DNA of 64,000 bases from Fragum whitleyi. Lineage: Eukaryota; Mollusca; Bivalvia; Cardiida; Cardiidae. The DNA lies in assembly GCA_948146395.1 (NCBI GenBank), contig OX411543.1, positions 37,343,058 to 37,407,057 of the forward strand, read 5' to 3'. Of the stretch, positions 38,181 to 52,936 are shown one piece after another (position 1 is the first letter of the stretch; each line of letters opens with the position of its first letter). A model generated the notes under the pieces. The model was not told where the DNA came from and did no database searches. It was given only the letters and a program-made list of their open reading frames with translations. The position numbers and the translations under genes are program-made.

Positions 38181-39892
38181 TTGCGTTTCCTATCCTATAG
38201 ATGAACATGCACATGCATGACAGAAATCGTATTTGCTGTATTCACGTTCCTTACCAAGAGATATCTATCTCATTTGAGTTAGAATAATAAGATTAAATAC
38301 ATTGACGAGCTACGGAAATAACAACTGACGTTCTGTGTTTGATAAACGGAATTTACTCAAATTTAATCTTTTCAGAGTTACGTCGTCAGATACGGTCGGA
38401 ATTTTGGCTGCTTTCATTAGCCATCACCGATCCCTATTCATGACTAGTATCAGCCAAGGACAGGTCTTCTAGTCTTAATTAATAGAACTATTTACTCGCG
38501 TAATGAAATAACCGAATTACTCAGTGCCCTCAGCTATATGTCCTATTTTTGTTCTTAGCCGTATGGAATTCAGCCACAGTGTTGGCAGAAGCTTATTGGC
38601 AGAACGCTTGATTTTACCGCGGAAATTTTTGAATCATTATATCTGCGGATCTAGCTATAGGATCTTTTTCCACTTATCAAAGTGAGAAAAGAAATAGATC
38701 TAGAAAAAGAAAGAACAAAACATCAAATTAAATGTTTTTTATTCCCTTCAAATGATAGATCGTAATTGGTTTGTAGGCCTATTTGTGGCCTTTTCAGTCA
38801 CATGCTTTCAACGTTCCCTCACACGATTTATACCGGCAAGCCAAAATTAACCCGAAAATAAAAAAATAACATTAACTTACGTCTTCCAAAATCAAGTTAC
38901 AATGATAATATTAACGTAGATGAAAGCGGATAATTTGGTTCCGACGTGGTCCCCGGACTCCATGACCCCCGGAACACTAAACTTCTAGTACAACGCTTTA
39001 CCAACTGAGCTAAAATGGCACTTGGTTGTGGGTCTACCAGCTGCCTATCACTACAATTTTTGTGGCAAGTCAGATCAAATTTACAACAGTGTCTGATTCT
39101 GTGATCGGGTTGATCAAGGCAAATAAAATTACCGACCACAGTAAATGTCTAGTTAGGCCATTCCCATAACTTTTTGAAGACTAGGCCTACATAGTCCTAC
39201 CATTTTCAGTAAAAAAAAAACCCTCCCATTGGTGAATTTATTGTAATCACAAGGCGAGGGTCTTCATTTCATTTTGATTCGAACAAGAGCGAGTTCAACA
39301 TTAAGGCAACCCTAGCCTACATGTTGTGCTTGCGAAACAGTCGATATATAGCCTTACAACAAGGTCTAAGGTACGTTTCTAAGGATTTATAGGCTAATTC
39401 TAAAATTTGCAATAGGAATATCTGGATGACGATAGATGCAGAATAAAATAATCTAGGCTAAATTGCAATAGGGTCAAAAGAGTCAAAATGATGGAAGCAA
39501 CGGATCCAGATGCGTCACCCCGGCCAATCATGAGCTGCCATGAGCCCCCCCCCCCCCCCCCGCCATAGCTGCGATAACGTAAAGTGTCACCCCTTTAACG
39601 GCCAAAACGTAGTGTGTCACCCAAAGCTGCGGTATCAACATCAGCCTATCAGTGAGACGGTGATGCGTTTCGTTTTATTTTTTGGAACCCGTGATGGGAT
39701 TGCATAAACCTAGATTGCCAGTAGGCCTATAGTTCGGGGTCGTGTTGCTAACACGACATTTTTTTCATGAACGCCTAACATCGAATAATGTAATCAGTAT
39801 AAGATTGTAATTGGCAGGCAAGTTCAAAAATACAAACATGCCAATTTCCAAAATGTAGAAAAGAACGAGTATGAAAATATTTATATATTTAC
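38181..39892. other. Intronic-looking sequence 3' of the hybrid-domain exon
   Basis: No exon was recognised. A minus-strand tRNA-like remnant at about 38940-39022 (TTTTAGCTCAGTTGGTAAAG) has a good A box but no clear B box. A poly(C) run lies at about 39546-39561. No calcium-binding EGF exon, expected next in fibrillin, was found here or further left. Confidence 0.45.
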
Positions 39893-40090
39893 CTTGGCAC
39901 GTATTTTTCTGTAGGTTAGGAATGTAACCACGCCTACAAGGGTGCGGATGGGCAGGGCATTCCTCACAGGGATCTCCCCAGGCCATTCCGATTGTTGAAC
40001 AACATAAATGTTTGGTACAGCTGACCCCGGGTAGTTGTCCTCGACAAATGTTGTCTGATAACTGGGTATAACAAGGACCGGTCCGTAAAT
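39893..40090 (-). CDS. Fibrillin, hybrid domain 1 exon (partial gene)
   Basis: A 198-bp exon with acceptor TTTTTTTAG before 40090 and donor GTAAAT after 39893, phase 1 at both ends. It encodes about 65 residues beginning [10 protein letters not shown], with [38 protein letters not shown] and IPNLQKNTC. This matches hybrid domain 1 of vertebrate fibrillin closely, including nine cysteines. The ninth, unpaired cysteine is a known feature of that domain. Fibrillins are secreted extracellular-matrix proteins that assemble into microfibrils, and this N-terminal region takes part in assembly and binding of partner proteins. Joining to the exon at 46937-46830 gives CDNDLRTGPC, as expected. LTBP proteins also have hybrid domains, but the upstream exons favour fibrillin. 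A MITE ends 12 bp upstream of the acceptor. Confidence 0.93.
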
Positions 40091-40102
40091 CTAAAAAAAT
40101 AT

Positions 40103-40354
40103 GTAACCCGTCACGCCAAAAGGGGCTATCTGGGAACTCAGAATATTTGAAAAAGAGTTGTGGTCCAGCATAGATCAACCAGCGGTAGCGTATAAAAACT
40201 CTTTCACTGGGAGGTAGAATGATCATTCTAGATTCGGAGAATAAGCATATTGCGAAACGTTTCGACCCTAGTCAGTCTGCGCAATCCGCGCAGTCTGACT
40301 GGGGTCGACACTTTACGCACTACCCAGACGGTTCCTTTTCGCGTGATGGGTCAC
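40103..40354. mobile_element. MITE with GTGACCCGTCAC ends, copy 1
   Basis: It runs from GTAACCCGTCACGCCAAAAG to CTTTTCGCGTGATGGGTCAC, inverted termini of about 30 bp, length 252 bp. Shared internal words are GAATATTTGAAAAAGAG, GTCCAGCATAGATCAACCAG and AGTCAGTCTGCGCA. It sits 12 bp from the acceptor of the fibrillin hybrid exon, so the branch-point region of that intron is likely MITE sequence. The minus-strand frame of the exon remains open through the MITE. Confidence 0.87.
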
Positions 40355-40372
40355 ATATATTTTTTAAAAGAT

Positions 40373-40622
40373 GTGACCAGTCACCCGAAAAGGACACATC
40401 TGGGAACTCCGTAATTAGATATTTGAAAAAGAGATTGGTTCTAGTATATAAGCCAACTAGAGGTTGTATCTCAAGAATTCTTTCATGGGTAGGTAGATTG
40501 ATAATTCTAGATTCAGAAAATTAGCAAAGTGCAGAAAGTTTCGGCCTTAGTCAGCCTGCGCAGTCCGACAATAGTCGATAATTACGCACTACCCAGATGC
40601 CCACATTCACGTGACGGGTCAT
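40373..40622. mobile_element. MITE with GTGACCCGTCAC ends, copy 2
   Basis: It runs from GTGACCAGTCACCCGAAAAG to CACGTGACGGGTCAT, 250 bp, in the same orientation as copy 1 and separated from it by 18 bp. It shares GATATTTGAAAAAGAG, AGATTCAGAAAAT and AGTCAGCCTGCGCAGTCC. Confidence 0.85.
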
Positions 40623-42384
40623 GAATGAATAAACAAGTTAAATAACTGTAGAAATATTAAGTATGCAAGAACCAAGGTATTTCACAGATCGCTGCAGTCA
40701 ATAAAAGCAAATCCATAATTTATAAATACAGTGGTCTCGTGTTCCCTGGAGATGGCGAAATATCGAATTCATGCGAAAGGTCGAGATCGCCTTCCGGTCC
40801 CGACGCGTCTAAATCTAATTTCTTGATGGTTATTACTGTACTAACTCGAACACGCGATTGCTCGATCGAGCAACAATCTCAGTCCCGTGGTCAAATTTTA
40901 CTACATTCCCTCGAGCAAAGGGGTTCGCACCTTTCTGACATCTATTGTTTTACATCAAAATTAACGGGGGGGGGGGTATTTGTAATTTCGTCCCATCGTA
41001 AGAAATACCTTTAGGCCTTTTTTACGAGGTTTTGACGAGTCAGACAACTTGTTTTCACACCTTTCCAACACTTATCCAATTTTAAGGTGTAAATAACAGG
41101 AATTTAAATGGTCAGAATTTTTTGAGACTTTGAAACAATCATAAAACAAATGAGCATTTTTGTCGAATACATGCTCATTATAATTTTAAAAATCTTCCGA
41201 AAATTACCCTCTTGAGTATTTCAAGAAAATTATTCCCTCTTATACCGAAAGATATTGACGATTACCCACCTCTAGCTCTTAAGAAAACGTGAGGAAATAA
41301 GGAATGGCTTGCAACCTAGCCTATCTTCTGAATGACAAAACGTCTAAAATTTTGTCATTCAGCAATGATAGCTTCGAAAATATTATAAGGAAGAAAGGAT
41401 ATGCTTGTTATAGTGTCTCTCATTAAAATTGCCAAATCTGAACACTTGTCATTTCGGTGACATATGCAAAGAGAACAGACTCCACTTACATTGCCGTCGA
41501 CGCCTTCAACGACTTTTGTGCATATTTCTCTTTTTAACGCTGACGATTTGACCGAATGAAATCGCCTGATTTAACAAATCGTTTTTAATCAGTTTGATAT
41601 TTCATAAAACTATTCATCGAGTAGTATTTTACATAGGTGCCGCATATTTTAAAGGCGAAATATTCAAGGGTATGTTTAAAACGCAGTGAAACGTCTTCAT
41701 AGAGGCCAATTTTGCTTACTGGCATTAACTCAAAGCATGCGATGATTCGAGCAAATGGGTCGGTACCGTGTGTCTTCGAGCTATCGCGAGACCACTGTAG
41801 ATGGCTGTTGATACCGCAACCACATTGTTATCACGAACACTCGGGTAGTAATTGTTCGCCGCGCTGGTATTCCGGGCCGACCGCGAAAAGTGCTGGTTGA
41901 AATTTGTTGACACGATCTTTTCAAAACATTCGCTTTGGAACATTCCAAAATACTTTCTTTTCGTGTGATGGGTTGCATTTCTATACGGCAATAATTTAAT
42001 GAGAAACGGTGTTAAAATTTAGTTAAGTTTTAAAATTCTCACACGAAATAAATTTAAATTGAACGCTCAGATATGAAATCTGCAAATCTCGTTGTGTGTG
42101 TGGTGCTCGTATTATCTCAAGATTCAACGCAATGAAAACTTTGAAGCATCCATACTAAAATCCGTTTAAACCTGAAAAAATGATATTGGCGAATAACCCA
42201 TACATTGTAACAATATGATTCATATTTTTGTAAAAGTGTGTTCGAGCCAATACGTAAATAGTTAAACTGGAATGGACAAATCAATGTTTATCCCTTTATA
42301 ATATTCACGAGAGTTCCCATATGCCCTTTAAAACTACATGTCTGCTTTTTCAGTATTGGGAAAAAAAGTTTTTCTTTTTTTGTG
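40623..42384. other. Intronic sequence of the fibrillin gene, nothing recognised
   Basis: No EGF-like exon was found on the minus strand. A poly(G) run lies at about 40966-40976. A locally more GC- and CpG-rich patch spans about 41740-41920, with overlapping frames on both strands but no recognisable product. Confidence 0.45.
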
Positions 42385-42476
42385 AGAGAGACAGAGGAAC
42401 AGACAGGCAGACAGACAGAAAGGCAGACGGAGAGAGAGACAGAGAGAGATAGACAGACAGACAGAGGCAGAAAGAT
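42385..42476. repeat. Imperfect (GACA/GAGA)n microsatellite
   Basis: A purine-rich tract of GACA, GAGA and GGCA units with interruptions, about 90 bp, within the presumed fibrillin intron. Confidence 0.85.
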
Positions 42477-44145
42477 GGCACGCCCCAGCCTAGCAAATTA
42501 GGCCTCATTCATTTATGAAAACTGCAACTAGAACTACTCTCATGTACATTGGTTTTGATAGATGAGCAACCCCACACAAAAAGAGACATCACGTAACTGA
42601 CTGTTTACTACTCACAGTCTATGAAAACAAATTGAGCATTAAGATTCATGGAGCCTGGAAAACTCATCATCAATATGGTATTATACTTAACCGGGTAATA
42701 TATGCATCCTCGATAAAGAATATCTCTGCAAATTTCTAGATTTCCAAGATTTAGCAGTCAACTTTCAAATCATATTGTTGTGATACATGCAAATGCCCAG
42801 TAAAAGTCGGGATGTTTTTTTTTTTTCAACTTTGAATTTAAAAATATCCATTACCGAAAATAAATTTTAAGAGAACTAAGACTTAAAAGTTCATATCTTA
42901 ATGTATGTGATCAATGGCAACAAACACACAGAAGCTTGCGACCTTAAGAAAACGAAAAATACTGCACGCGTTTGACAAGGGGGATTTTTATCAAATGTGT
43001 TAAGACAGTGCGAAAATTTTTCCACGCCATTGAATCTCCGAGTCTCCGCAGTTATTTTAACAAACGTGATTTACATTGCTTACTTTTGGACGACAAAAAG
43101 CAGCCAAAACTAAATTCACAATCTAGATGAAAAGACGGGAAAATATGGAAGAATATCGCTTTAGAAATGCCGGAACTAAAACCTCTCTTGTAATTCGTTT
43201 GAATAGTCTCATTGTATACCAAATTTATAACACGAGTCATCAATAAACAGATAAAATGGAGGCTTCGCCGATGACGTTAATGACGTCATTTTCTCAACGA
43301 AAATATAGCGTTGCTATACGTTCTTAGCTCACTTGAATCGTTATTTCACTAGTGAAATAAGACCCGTGTACTATCAAAAAATATTCAACGGGGTTATTTC
43401 ACTCCGGCGATGTAGGTCATACTATCAATCAGTGCATTTTTAGACTTTCAAGTTTTCTTACAGATTAAGAAGAAAGATTAATATTTCTCTCAAAATCTTC
43501 GGTATAAGTTATCCGAACTGAAACCCATTTAAGTTTCAGTCAAATAAATCCCTATGTTAGGAAAGGGAAACTAACCTTTAAAGACCAATCCTGATCAATT
43601 TTTTTTACCTCAAACGTTTGTCATTTTTAGAAAGTGTGCCCTTTGATAATCCATGTTATTGTTCTGTCTCTAATTTCTTTCTGCGATATCTTCAACATTC
43701 AATTAATGAATTATCCAAATAATCTTACAAGGCTGCTGGTATTTTCTGCTGCCAGAATTATGAAAGCAGAAACATCAATCATCGGAAGATGCCCACCCCC
43801 GACGAAAAAAGATAACCAGAACTCGTTAAATAATCAAAAGTTAAATTTAGACGCTGAGCAAGATATTTACATGGTGAGTAATTTCAAAGATGAACGAGAA
43901 TTAAGAATGTAAAGCAGACGCAAACAAAATGGTTTGCAATCTTAGAGACAAAAAGAAATTAGTGCAATGAAATCTATATTTACACTTATGACATTTGACT
44001 CCAACCAAAATGGGTAGATGATCGCAAACCTATGAGCGATGACCATCTGGAGGCCTGTGAACCTATGACTGAACCTGTGAACCTATGACCTGCTCGTCCA
44101 GGATTTTCTTTGATTGAAGAATCGCTTGCAACTTCCCCAATCAAG
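42477..44145. other. Intronic sequence, nothing recognised
   Basis: No exon or repeat could be supported. A small palindrome ATTTCACTAGTGAAAT lies near 43345. The word GAACCTATGAC is repeated near 44060-44090. The plus-strand frame at 43634-43912 shows no family motif. Confidence 0.4.
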
Positions 44146-45176
44146 CCCTGGGTACAAGATGACAAAACGGTGCAAGCTGTTTGTCAATTTCTCCCCGCTT
44201 TGCACACAATTACACGTTTTGGTTTTTTTGTGTTTTTTTGAGGTTTGGCCTATTTTGGGGCTAGATTGAGTGGACTATAAATCTTCTTGAGATTTCATAG
44301 AGTGTATTCTCAAAGCTTTTATGATCGATTTAAAACTGGCGTGATCATAGGATGATAAGCCATTTGCCTTCAACTCTTTTACAATTGCCATAGCTGATAT
44401 ATATTTTTCAAAAAATATAATTCTTGTCATATACACCGTGATAAGAAACACATTAACGTTGATGGTCACAAAAATAAGTATTGAATACGAGTGTATATTT
44501 GTATGTATATGTACACATGTATGAATATGTATTTTTCACGTTTGTCAGGGCGGTCACAAAATAAGTTATTTGAATTGGACAAATTTATGTCTATGTTGTT
44601 CATATATAAATAAATATTTAATGTGAGTGTACATTTGTGTGTATGTGTACACATGTATGCATTTTTCACGTATGTCAGGATAGATGTTCCGACCATACAT
44701 ATTTGTCCATTGAAAAATATTTTGTTTGTATGTAAATTCTATGTTATTTGCATTAACTTACCAGCCTTTCACGTGATACATGGTGGATGTGCGACCGGAC
44801 TACGTATACACAGTTTTATTTGTTTGCGTTTTTCTGGCCGCCTATCCACTCACTTATGTACGTAAAATATTTTTTTTTGTTTTTACTCGCGCAATGTATC
44901 CAATGAATCCCGTCCTAATTTGGTGTACAAATGTAGGAATACATTAATTGATCTTTAAATAATTGATTTACAGGTTTGTCGTTCACTAAAGCTCAAACTG
45001 AATTTACACTTACTGGTATATTTGACATTATTATGTTCGCCATGCTGTATTTGTATGTTCGTTTTGTACCTTTTGGGTCTATGACCTTCTGGTTTTTAAA
45101 TAAAACTATCACGTGCAAAGCCGGGGTATAATTGGCAAACAGTTTGCACCGTTTTGCCATCCTGAACACAGGGTGA
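44146..45176. repeat. Inverted repeat pair enclosing a tandem duplication
   Basis: The left arm (about 44147-44212) contains ACAAAACGGTGCAAGCTGTT and CCCCGCTTTGCAC. The right arm (about 45111-45176) contains GTGCAAAGCCGGGG and AACAGTTTGCACCGTTTTG. The arms are about 80% complementary over 65 bp. Between them a segment with GTACACATGTATG and TTTTTCACG occurs twice, near 44490-44545 and 44625-44680. This may be a MITE or a decayed DNA transposon of about 1 kb; no target duplication was identified. Confidence 0.55.
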
Positions 45177-47422
<2,246 letters not shown>

Positions 47423-47632
47423 GTGACCCGTCACCCGTCATGCAAAAAAAGGACCAACTCCGTAAAATAAATATTTGAAAAAAAAAAAAGATTGGGTCCA
47501 GCATTGGTCAGCCAGATGTCGCATTTCAATAAATTATTTCACTAGGATGTAGAATCGACATTCGGGATTCAGAAAATAAGTACATTGCGAAAAGTTTCGA
47601 GCCTAGTCAGTCTGCACAAACCGCAAACGGAA
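47423..47632. mobile_element. MITE with GTGACCCGTCAC end, copy 3, truncated
   Basis: The left end GTGACCCGTCACCCGTCATG and internal words AAATATTTGAAAAA, GTCCAGCATTGGTCAGCCAG, GGATTCAGAAAATAAG and TAGTCAGTCTGC match the copies at 40103 and 40373. The right terminus is missing. Confidence 0.8.
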
Positions 47633-48480
<848 letters not shown>

Positions 48481-48505
48481 GACTAGGTTAATGTCGTTAA
48501 CTTAC

Positions 48506-48652
48506 GTCCTCCATTTCCGTTAAGACCATTCATTCCGTTAACACCATTCATGGAACCAGTCGATCCGCAATATGGTTGTATATGTCCAGTAATACATAGA
48601 CAGAGACCGGGCCTCATACATCGTCCTCCGCCACAACCTCCGCTGCATACAG
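48506..48652 (-). CDS. Fibrillin, EGF-like domain 1 exon (partial gene)
   Basis: A 147-bp exon with acceptor TTTTTCTCAG before 48652 and donor GTAAGTTA after 48506, phase 1 at both ends. With the C carried from the previous exon it reads PVCSGGCGGGRCMRPGLCLC, then ITGHIQPYCGS: six cysteines, in the pattern of the first fibrillin EGF domain (there PIC, SC, GDGFC, RPNMCTC and CGS). The exon then continues with a glycine- and asparagine-rich tail (TGSMNGVNGMNGLNGNGGR) that has no counterpart in the human protein as I recall it. The domain lacks a calcium-binding motif. Confidence 0.92.
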
Positions 48653-49256
48653 CTGAGAAAAATACCACAGGGATTTATAACGGATAAACCTCGTGTCCAG
48701 ATTGTCTCGATCAAAATCGAATGGTTTTTTTTTTCACATAATTATACAACATTTTTGTACATTTTAATAAACATTTTTTTTTTCGAATGCTTAGATGACG
48801 TTAACGTGCGTAAGATCTTACACATTTGTAAGACAAGGAGTTATCTGATTCCTGCGAAGAAAATTGAAGCCATAGGGGAATGATTGTATTATATCGAATA
48901 CCTTTAGTATTTCATTCCAGCGATAGTACATGCTAGTAAGCAGTCATCGTCTTTCATCCATTTAAAGAAAGAAATTGTAATTCTTATGACCATAAATCTA
49001 CCTAGTCACAAGACACTCAAAAGGCAAGCGCTCGCATCCGTTAACCTTCACGCTCTGGATCTAACTATGAGTATCAGTGTCCCGTTTCCTGGTAAAATTG
49101 GGTCTATTTGTCTATACATTAATTTTGTCTGTCTGAATATAAAATACTGAACGACGATTCTCAGATCTTTGAACGCTTAGACATTATTTATCATGTGTTT
49201 ATGATGCATAGAAAGACTCTAAAGTACATATATATTAAGAGAATCGGTTGACTTAC
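48653..49256. other. 604-bp intron between FUN and EGF-like 1 exons
   Basis: It is bounded by donor GTAAGTCAAC (minus strand, from 49256) and acceptor TTTTTCTCAG (to 48653). No repeat or other feature was recognised inside. Confidence 0.7.
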
Positions 49257-49339
49257 GTTTTATACATCTACGAGATCCACGTGGCGTGGTCCAGCCTCCA
49301 CAACATCGCTTTCTTGACCCTGAACCACACGTGTTGGGT
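49257..49339 (-). CDS. Fibrillin, unique N-terminal domain exon (partial gene)
   Basis: An 83-bp exon with acceptor TTTTATTTTCAG before 49339 and donor GTAAGT after 49257; it enters in phase 2 and leaves in phase 1. It reads PNTCGSGSRKRCCGGW, then TTPRGSRRCIK, and a following proline is completed by the next exon. This matches the end of the fibrillin unique N-terminal (FUN) domain, GPNVCGS, CCPGW and QCIVP in vertebrates; the entering phase allows a glycine before PNTC. This domain lies just after the furin-cleaved propeptide and is needed for microfibril assembly. The upstream exon(s), with signal peptide and cleavage site, were not found to the right. Confidence 0.9.
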
Positions 49340-49755
49340 CTGAAAATAAAAGTTGAAGGCAACTGAATAAAATTGTGACATATAAACGAAAATCAGCACA
49401 ACATGCTGATACACCAATCCGCCGCCGACGAACAATTTTCCTAGTAATAATTATGTTCCGAGCTTCAAGTAAGTACCTTTCGTAATACCAGATACATCTT
49501 AAATTGTCATTCTTCCACAGTTACGATACGACAACGACAGAAATACTTCATTTTCTCCTTAAAACATCAGAAGTAAAATAATAAAAATAAGAGAATATGA
49601 ATAAATGATATATCAGAAAAATAAAACCTGTCAAAGACCGCGAAATATTTATCTTGTATTATGTCCGAATATGGGTTCACTTCTGAGAGAAAACAATTTA
49701 CATGGTATACATTAGCGCAAACGGCCTTAAGTTAACGACCTCTTGCTGTCGTACA
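49340..49755. other. Intronic sequence 5' of the FUN exon, nothing recognised
   Basis: AT-rich sequence up to the palindromic element. No exon was recognised. Confidence 0.45.
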
Positions 49756-50717
49756 GAAAACTACGAAAGACCGGTGGTGACTTCTTTTATTCACACTTCA
49801 CGCTTCACACTTCAAACATATTTTCTTTGAAATGTGAACTCTGAAGCGTGAACTGGAGGTGACATTTATTAAATTCAAACTTCTCACTTCACATTTCAAA
49901 CATAATATCTTTGAAGTGTGAAGTAAGAACTGTGAACTATGAAATATGAAGTTTGAACTGTGAAGTGTGAAGTTTGAAGTGTGAACTTTGAAGTGTGAAC
50001 TATGAAGTGTAAGGTATTAAGTATGAAGTGTGAACTTTGAAGTGTGAAGTATGAAGTGTGAACTTTGAAGTGAGAAGTATGAAGTATGAAGTGTGAACTT
50101 TGAAGTGTGAAGTATGAAGTGTGAACTGTGAAGTGTGAACTTTGAAGTGTGAAGTATGAAGTGTGAAGTATGAAGTGTGAACTTTGAAGTGTGAAGTATG
50201 AAGTGTGAACTTTGAAGTGTGAAGTGTGAACTATGAAGTGTGAACTTTGAAGTGTGAAGTGTGAACTGTGAAGTGTGAAATGCGAAGTTGAATTTTTTCA
50301 AAGTTGCCATATATGTAAACTTCCTTGTTTACAATTCACATTTCACACTTCACACTTCAAACTTCAAAGTTCACACTTCATACTTCTCACTTCACAGTTC
50401 ACACTTCATACTTCACACTTCATACTTCACACTTCATACTTCTCACTTCACACTTCAAAGTTCACACTTCAAAGTTCACACTTCACAGTTCACACTTCAC
50501 ACTTCAAAGTTCGGACTTCATACTTCATATTTCACACTTCAAAGTTCACACTTCACACTTCAAACTTCACATTTCATAGTTCACACTTCACACTTCAAAC
50601 TTCACACTTCACATTTCATAGTTCACACTTCACAGTTCACATTTCAATATCATATGTTTGAAGTTTGAAGCGTGAAGTGTGAATAAAAGAAGTCACCACC
50701 GGTCTTTCGTAGAAAAC
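49756..50717. mobile_element. Palindromic element of inverted minisatellites with TIRs and TSD
   Basis: The element spans 49762-50711 (950 bp). Terminal inverted repeats of about 60 bp, starting TACGAAAGACCGGTGGTGAC, differ by a single base. The direct repeat GAAAAC flanks it at 49756-49761 and 50712-50717. Inside, the left half is a minisatellite of GTGAAGTGTGAACTTTGAA-type words (about 49900-50285) and the right half the reverse complement, TTCAAAGTTCACACTTCAC (about 50335-50655). The unit is built from 7- and 9-bp GAAGTGTGA-like words. Frames through it, such as 50275-50661, are runs of repeated HTSHFTL-type peptide and are not genes. The whole could fold into a very long hairpin. Confidence 0.88.
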
Positions 50718-52672
50718 GCAAGTTATTGTCTATATTTACCGTTTGGGACACACCGAATGGTTCCTATCTGCTTGCCCGTTTATCCGTCAATAAATGTACT
50801 TGCTTGCCCGTTTATCCGTTAATAAATGTACTTATGCATATCTAAAAAAAGGTCTGTCATTTTAATGTTAGGTAAGATGCATGGCTTTTACACTGATGAA
50901 ATATGTTAGTCTTGTGATGATACCGTATTTTTCCAGACAATCACATCGACATACATGTATAGACCTCACCTTTGTCTTGTATAATTTATGAAATAAAAAT
51001 CGACACATTGGCCATACTGGCGTACAAGCTACACCCGTGATAGTTTTAACTTTTAACAGATAAACCCCGGCTTTGTTCGGAATATAAGTATCTTTAGGTG
51101 TTGCCATGATCGAGATTATCGTAATCTATCAAAGTCAAGGTCATGCATATTTATGCGATATTTTTGAAAATTAGCTGATGCGTGTTTGTTAACATATTTC
51201 TTATATTATACTTTTCTATTAAGCTTGTCTTTTGTCAGTGAAAACGTTTCGTCTCCTCGTTTGTGTATTAGTGCAAAAACTTGGAGATTTTGTAAAAAAT
51301 ATATTTCCGACAGTGATTGAAAAAAAAATACATGTACGATACAACTTGATTTTAATAATAACCATTGCAAGGAAATTAAATAGAGGTAAAAAGTTGAAAA
51401 TATGCACACCCTATCAGAGCAGATCCACCAGCTCTGTGGTTATTGAGTTCGTTTTATTGAAATGATTAATCGTTATGTTCAAATAAAAAAATCATAAGAT
51501 TCAATAGAATGATTTAGTTTCCTTTAAACGGATATAACATTCAATGAATTCTAAGCATTCTGAAGTATTGCATAACAGTACAAAGTCCTTTACTGACCGG
51601 AAAAACAAATAAAACTAGTCCAGCATCCGTACTTTGCTTATAAATCTCTATCCTTTATAACTCATAAATGCGAACTCGTATAAAAAAAATATGTTAGATG
51701 TTTGAAGCATTCAGGAAAAAAGAGTGGAAAACTAATATTTTCTATTCCAGTATCCAGCCCTCCTAAAAATCCTTCGATTAGCATGAAACTCGAACTTAGT
51801 CTGTAACTCATTAATCATCTAAGTGCATGCAATGTTTGAGAAAGAAAAGGGAGTAAAACTGAAATTTCCTTCTAGAATTTGGTCCAGCATACATATCTTC
51901 CTAAAAACCAATGAACCGGAATTAAAATCGAACTTATTCTGTACCCTATTTATGCAGACACTGAACAAAAATTAGCTTTATACATACAAGTGCAAAGACA
52001 AATAGTTTGGAAAACTTAAAATTCCAAGAAATCTTCCATCATTAATATCTTCCCTATAAATCAATGGAATGGAACGAAACCCGCACTAGTTCTGTAGCTC
52101 ATTAATATGGACTCGCAAAGAAACAAAAAAATCTAAAAAAAAAAAAAAAAAAAAAGAAAATTGTCTGTGAAAGCGATTTACTAGACTGACATGACTAACA
52201 CGCGATAGAATGCAAATCTTTAGTCTCATCCGGCTTCGTCGATAGGATATTAAAAAGAATATTTACAATATGTTTTGGGCCAACCACAGAATTATCATTC
52301 TGAAAAGTTGAAGTGGTGGCCATTTAAAGCAAAACCATATCACAATGAAACTAATACAACCTGAACGAATAGTTTCAATTCCTTAAGAAACAAAAACAAA
52401 GTAATCAAGATAAACTAGATAAAAATAATTAGAATGTGAAATTTCTGATGAATGCACTATTTCTTGCAGAATGTCACTAAGCTATTAAAAGTTGATTCTG
52501 TGAAATACAGATCAAAAGCGATGAAGTTCTATTTCCGTGTATGCTGATGTAGGCCATTTTAGCACGTTACAACAAGGGAACTATATTTTGCAAATGGTGT
52601 GTAAAAATTGTGCACCAAACAGGATAGGAAGTTTTTGTTTCCATCTGTGGTTATCCGTTACTTAAGTTATTT
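50718..52672. other. No recognised gene
   Basis: A direct duplication of TTGCTTGCCCGTTTATCCGT lies near 50768 and 50800. A poly(A) run is at about 52137-52155. Frames at 50868-51107 and 51206-51465 overlap on both strands and have no motif. A fibrillin 5' exon could be hidden here but was not recognised. Confidence 0.4.
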
Positions 52673-52936
52673 GTGACCCGTCACGCGAAAAAGAGACCAT
52701 CTCAGATCTTAGTGACATAAATATTTAAAAAAAGAGAGATTTGTTCAAGAACAGGCCAACCAGAGGTCTCATTTCAAAAATTCTTTCATCTAAAGGTAGA
52801 TTGATTATTCTAGTTTCAGAAATTAAGTAAAGTGCGAAAAGATCCGACCCTTGTAAGTCTGCGCATTCCGCGCAGTCTGGCAATGGTCGACATTTTAGGC
52901 ACTTCCGAGATGGTCCCTTTTCGCGTGACGGGTCAC
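52673..52936. mobile_element. MITE with GTGACCCGTCAC ends, copy 4, complete
   Basis: This is the best-preserved copy. The left end GTGACCCGTCACGCGAAAAA and right end CCCTTTTCGCGTGACGGGTC (then AC) are near-perfect inverses over about 30 bp. Internal words AGATTGATTATTCTAG, TTTCAGAAATTAAG and AAGTCTGCGCATTCCGCGCA are shared with the other copies. The tip is itself an inverted repeat (GTGAC-CC-GTCAC). Confidence 0.9.

Noticed and set aside
38940..39022. Minus-strand tRNA gene
   Set aside because: It has an A-box match only; the B box and acceptor pairing are missing, so it is noted only as a remnant.
39765..40226. A single 153-codon gene on the minus strand
   Set aside because: Only 39893-40090 is fibrillin exon. 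The upstream part is MITE sequence and the downstream part is intron after a clear GT donor.
50017..50668. Four overlapping frames of 84-128 codons on both strands around 50 kb
   Set aside because: They read HTSHFTL-type peptide repeats generated by the inverted minisatellite in several frames; not genes.
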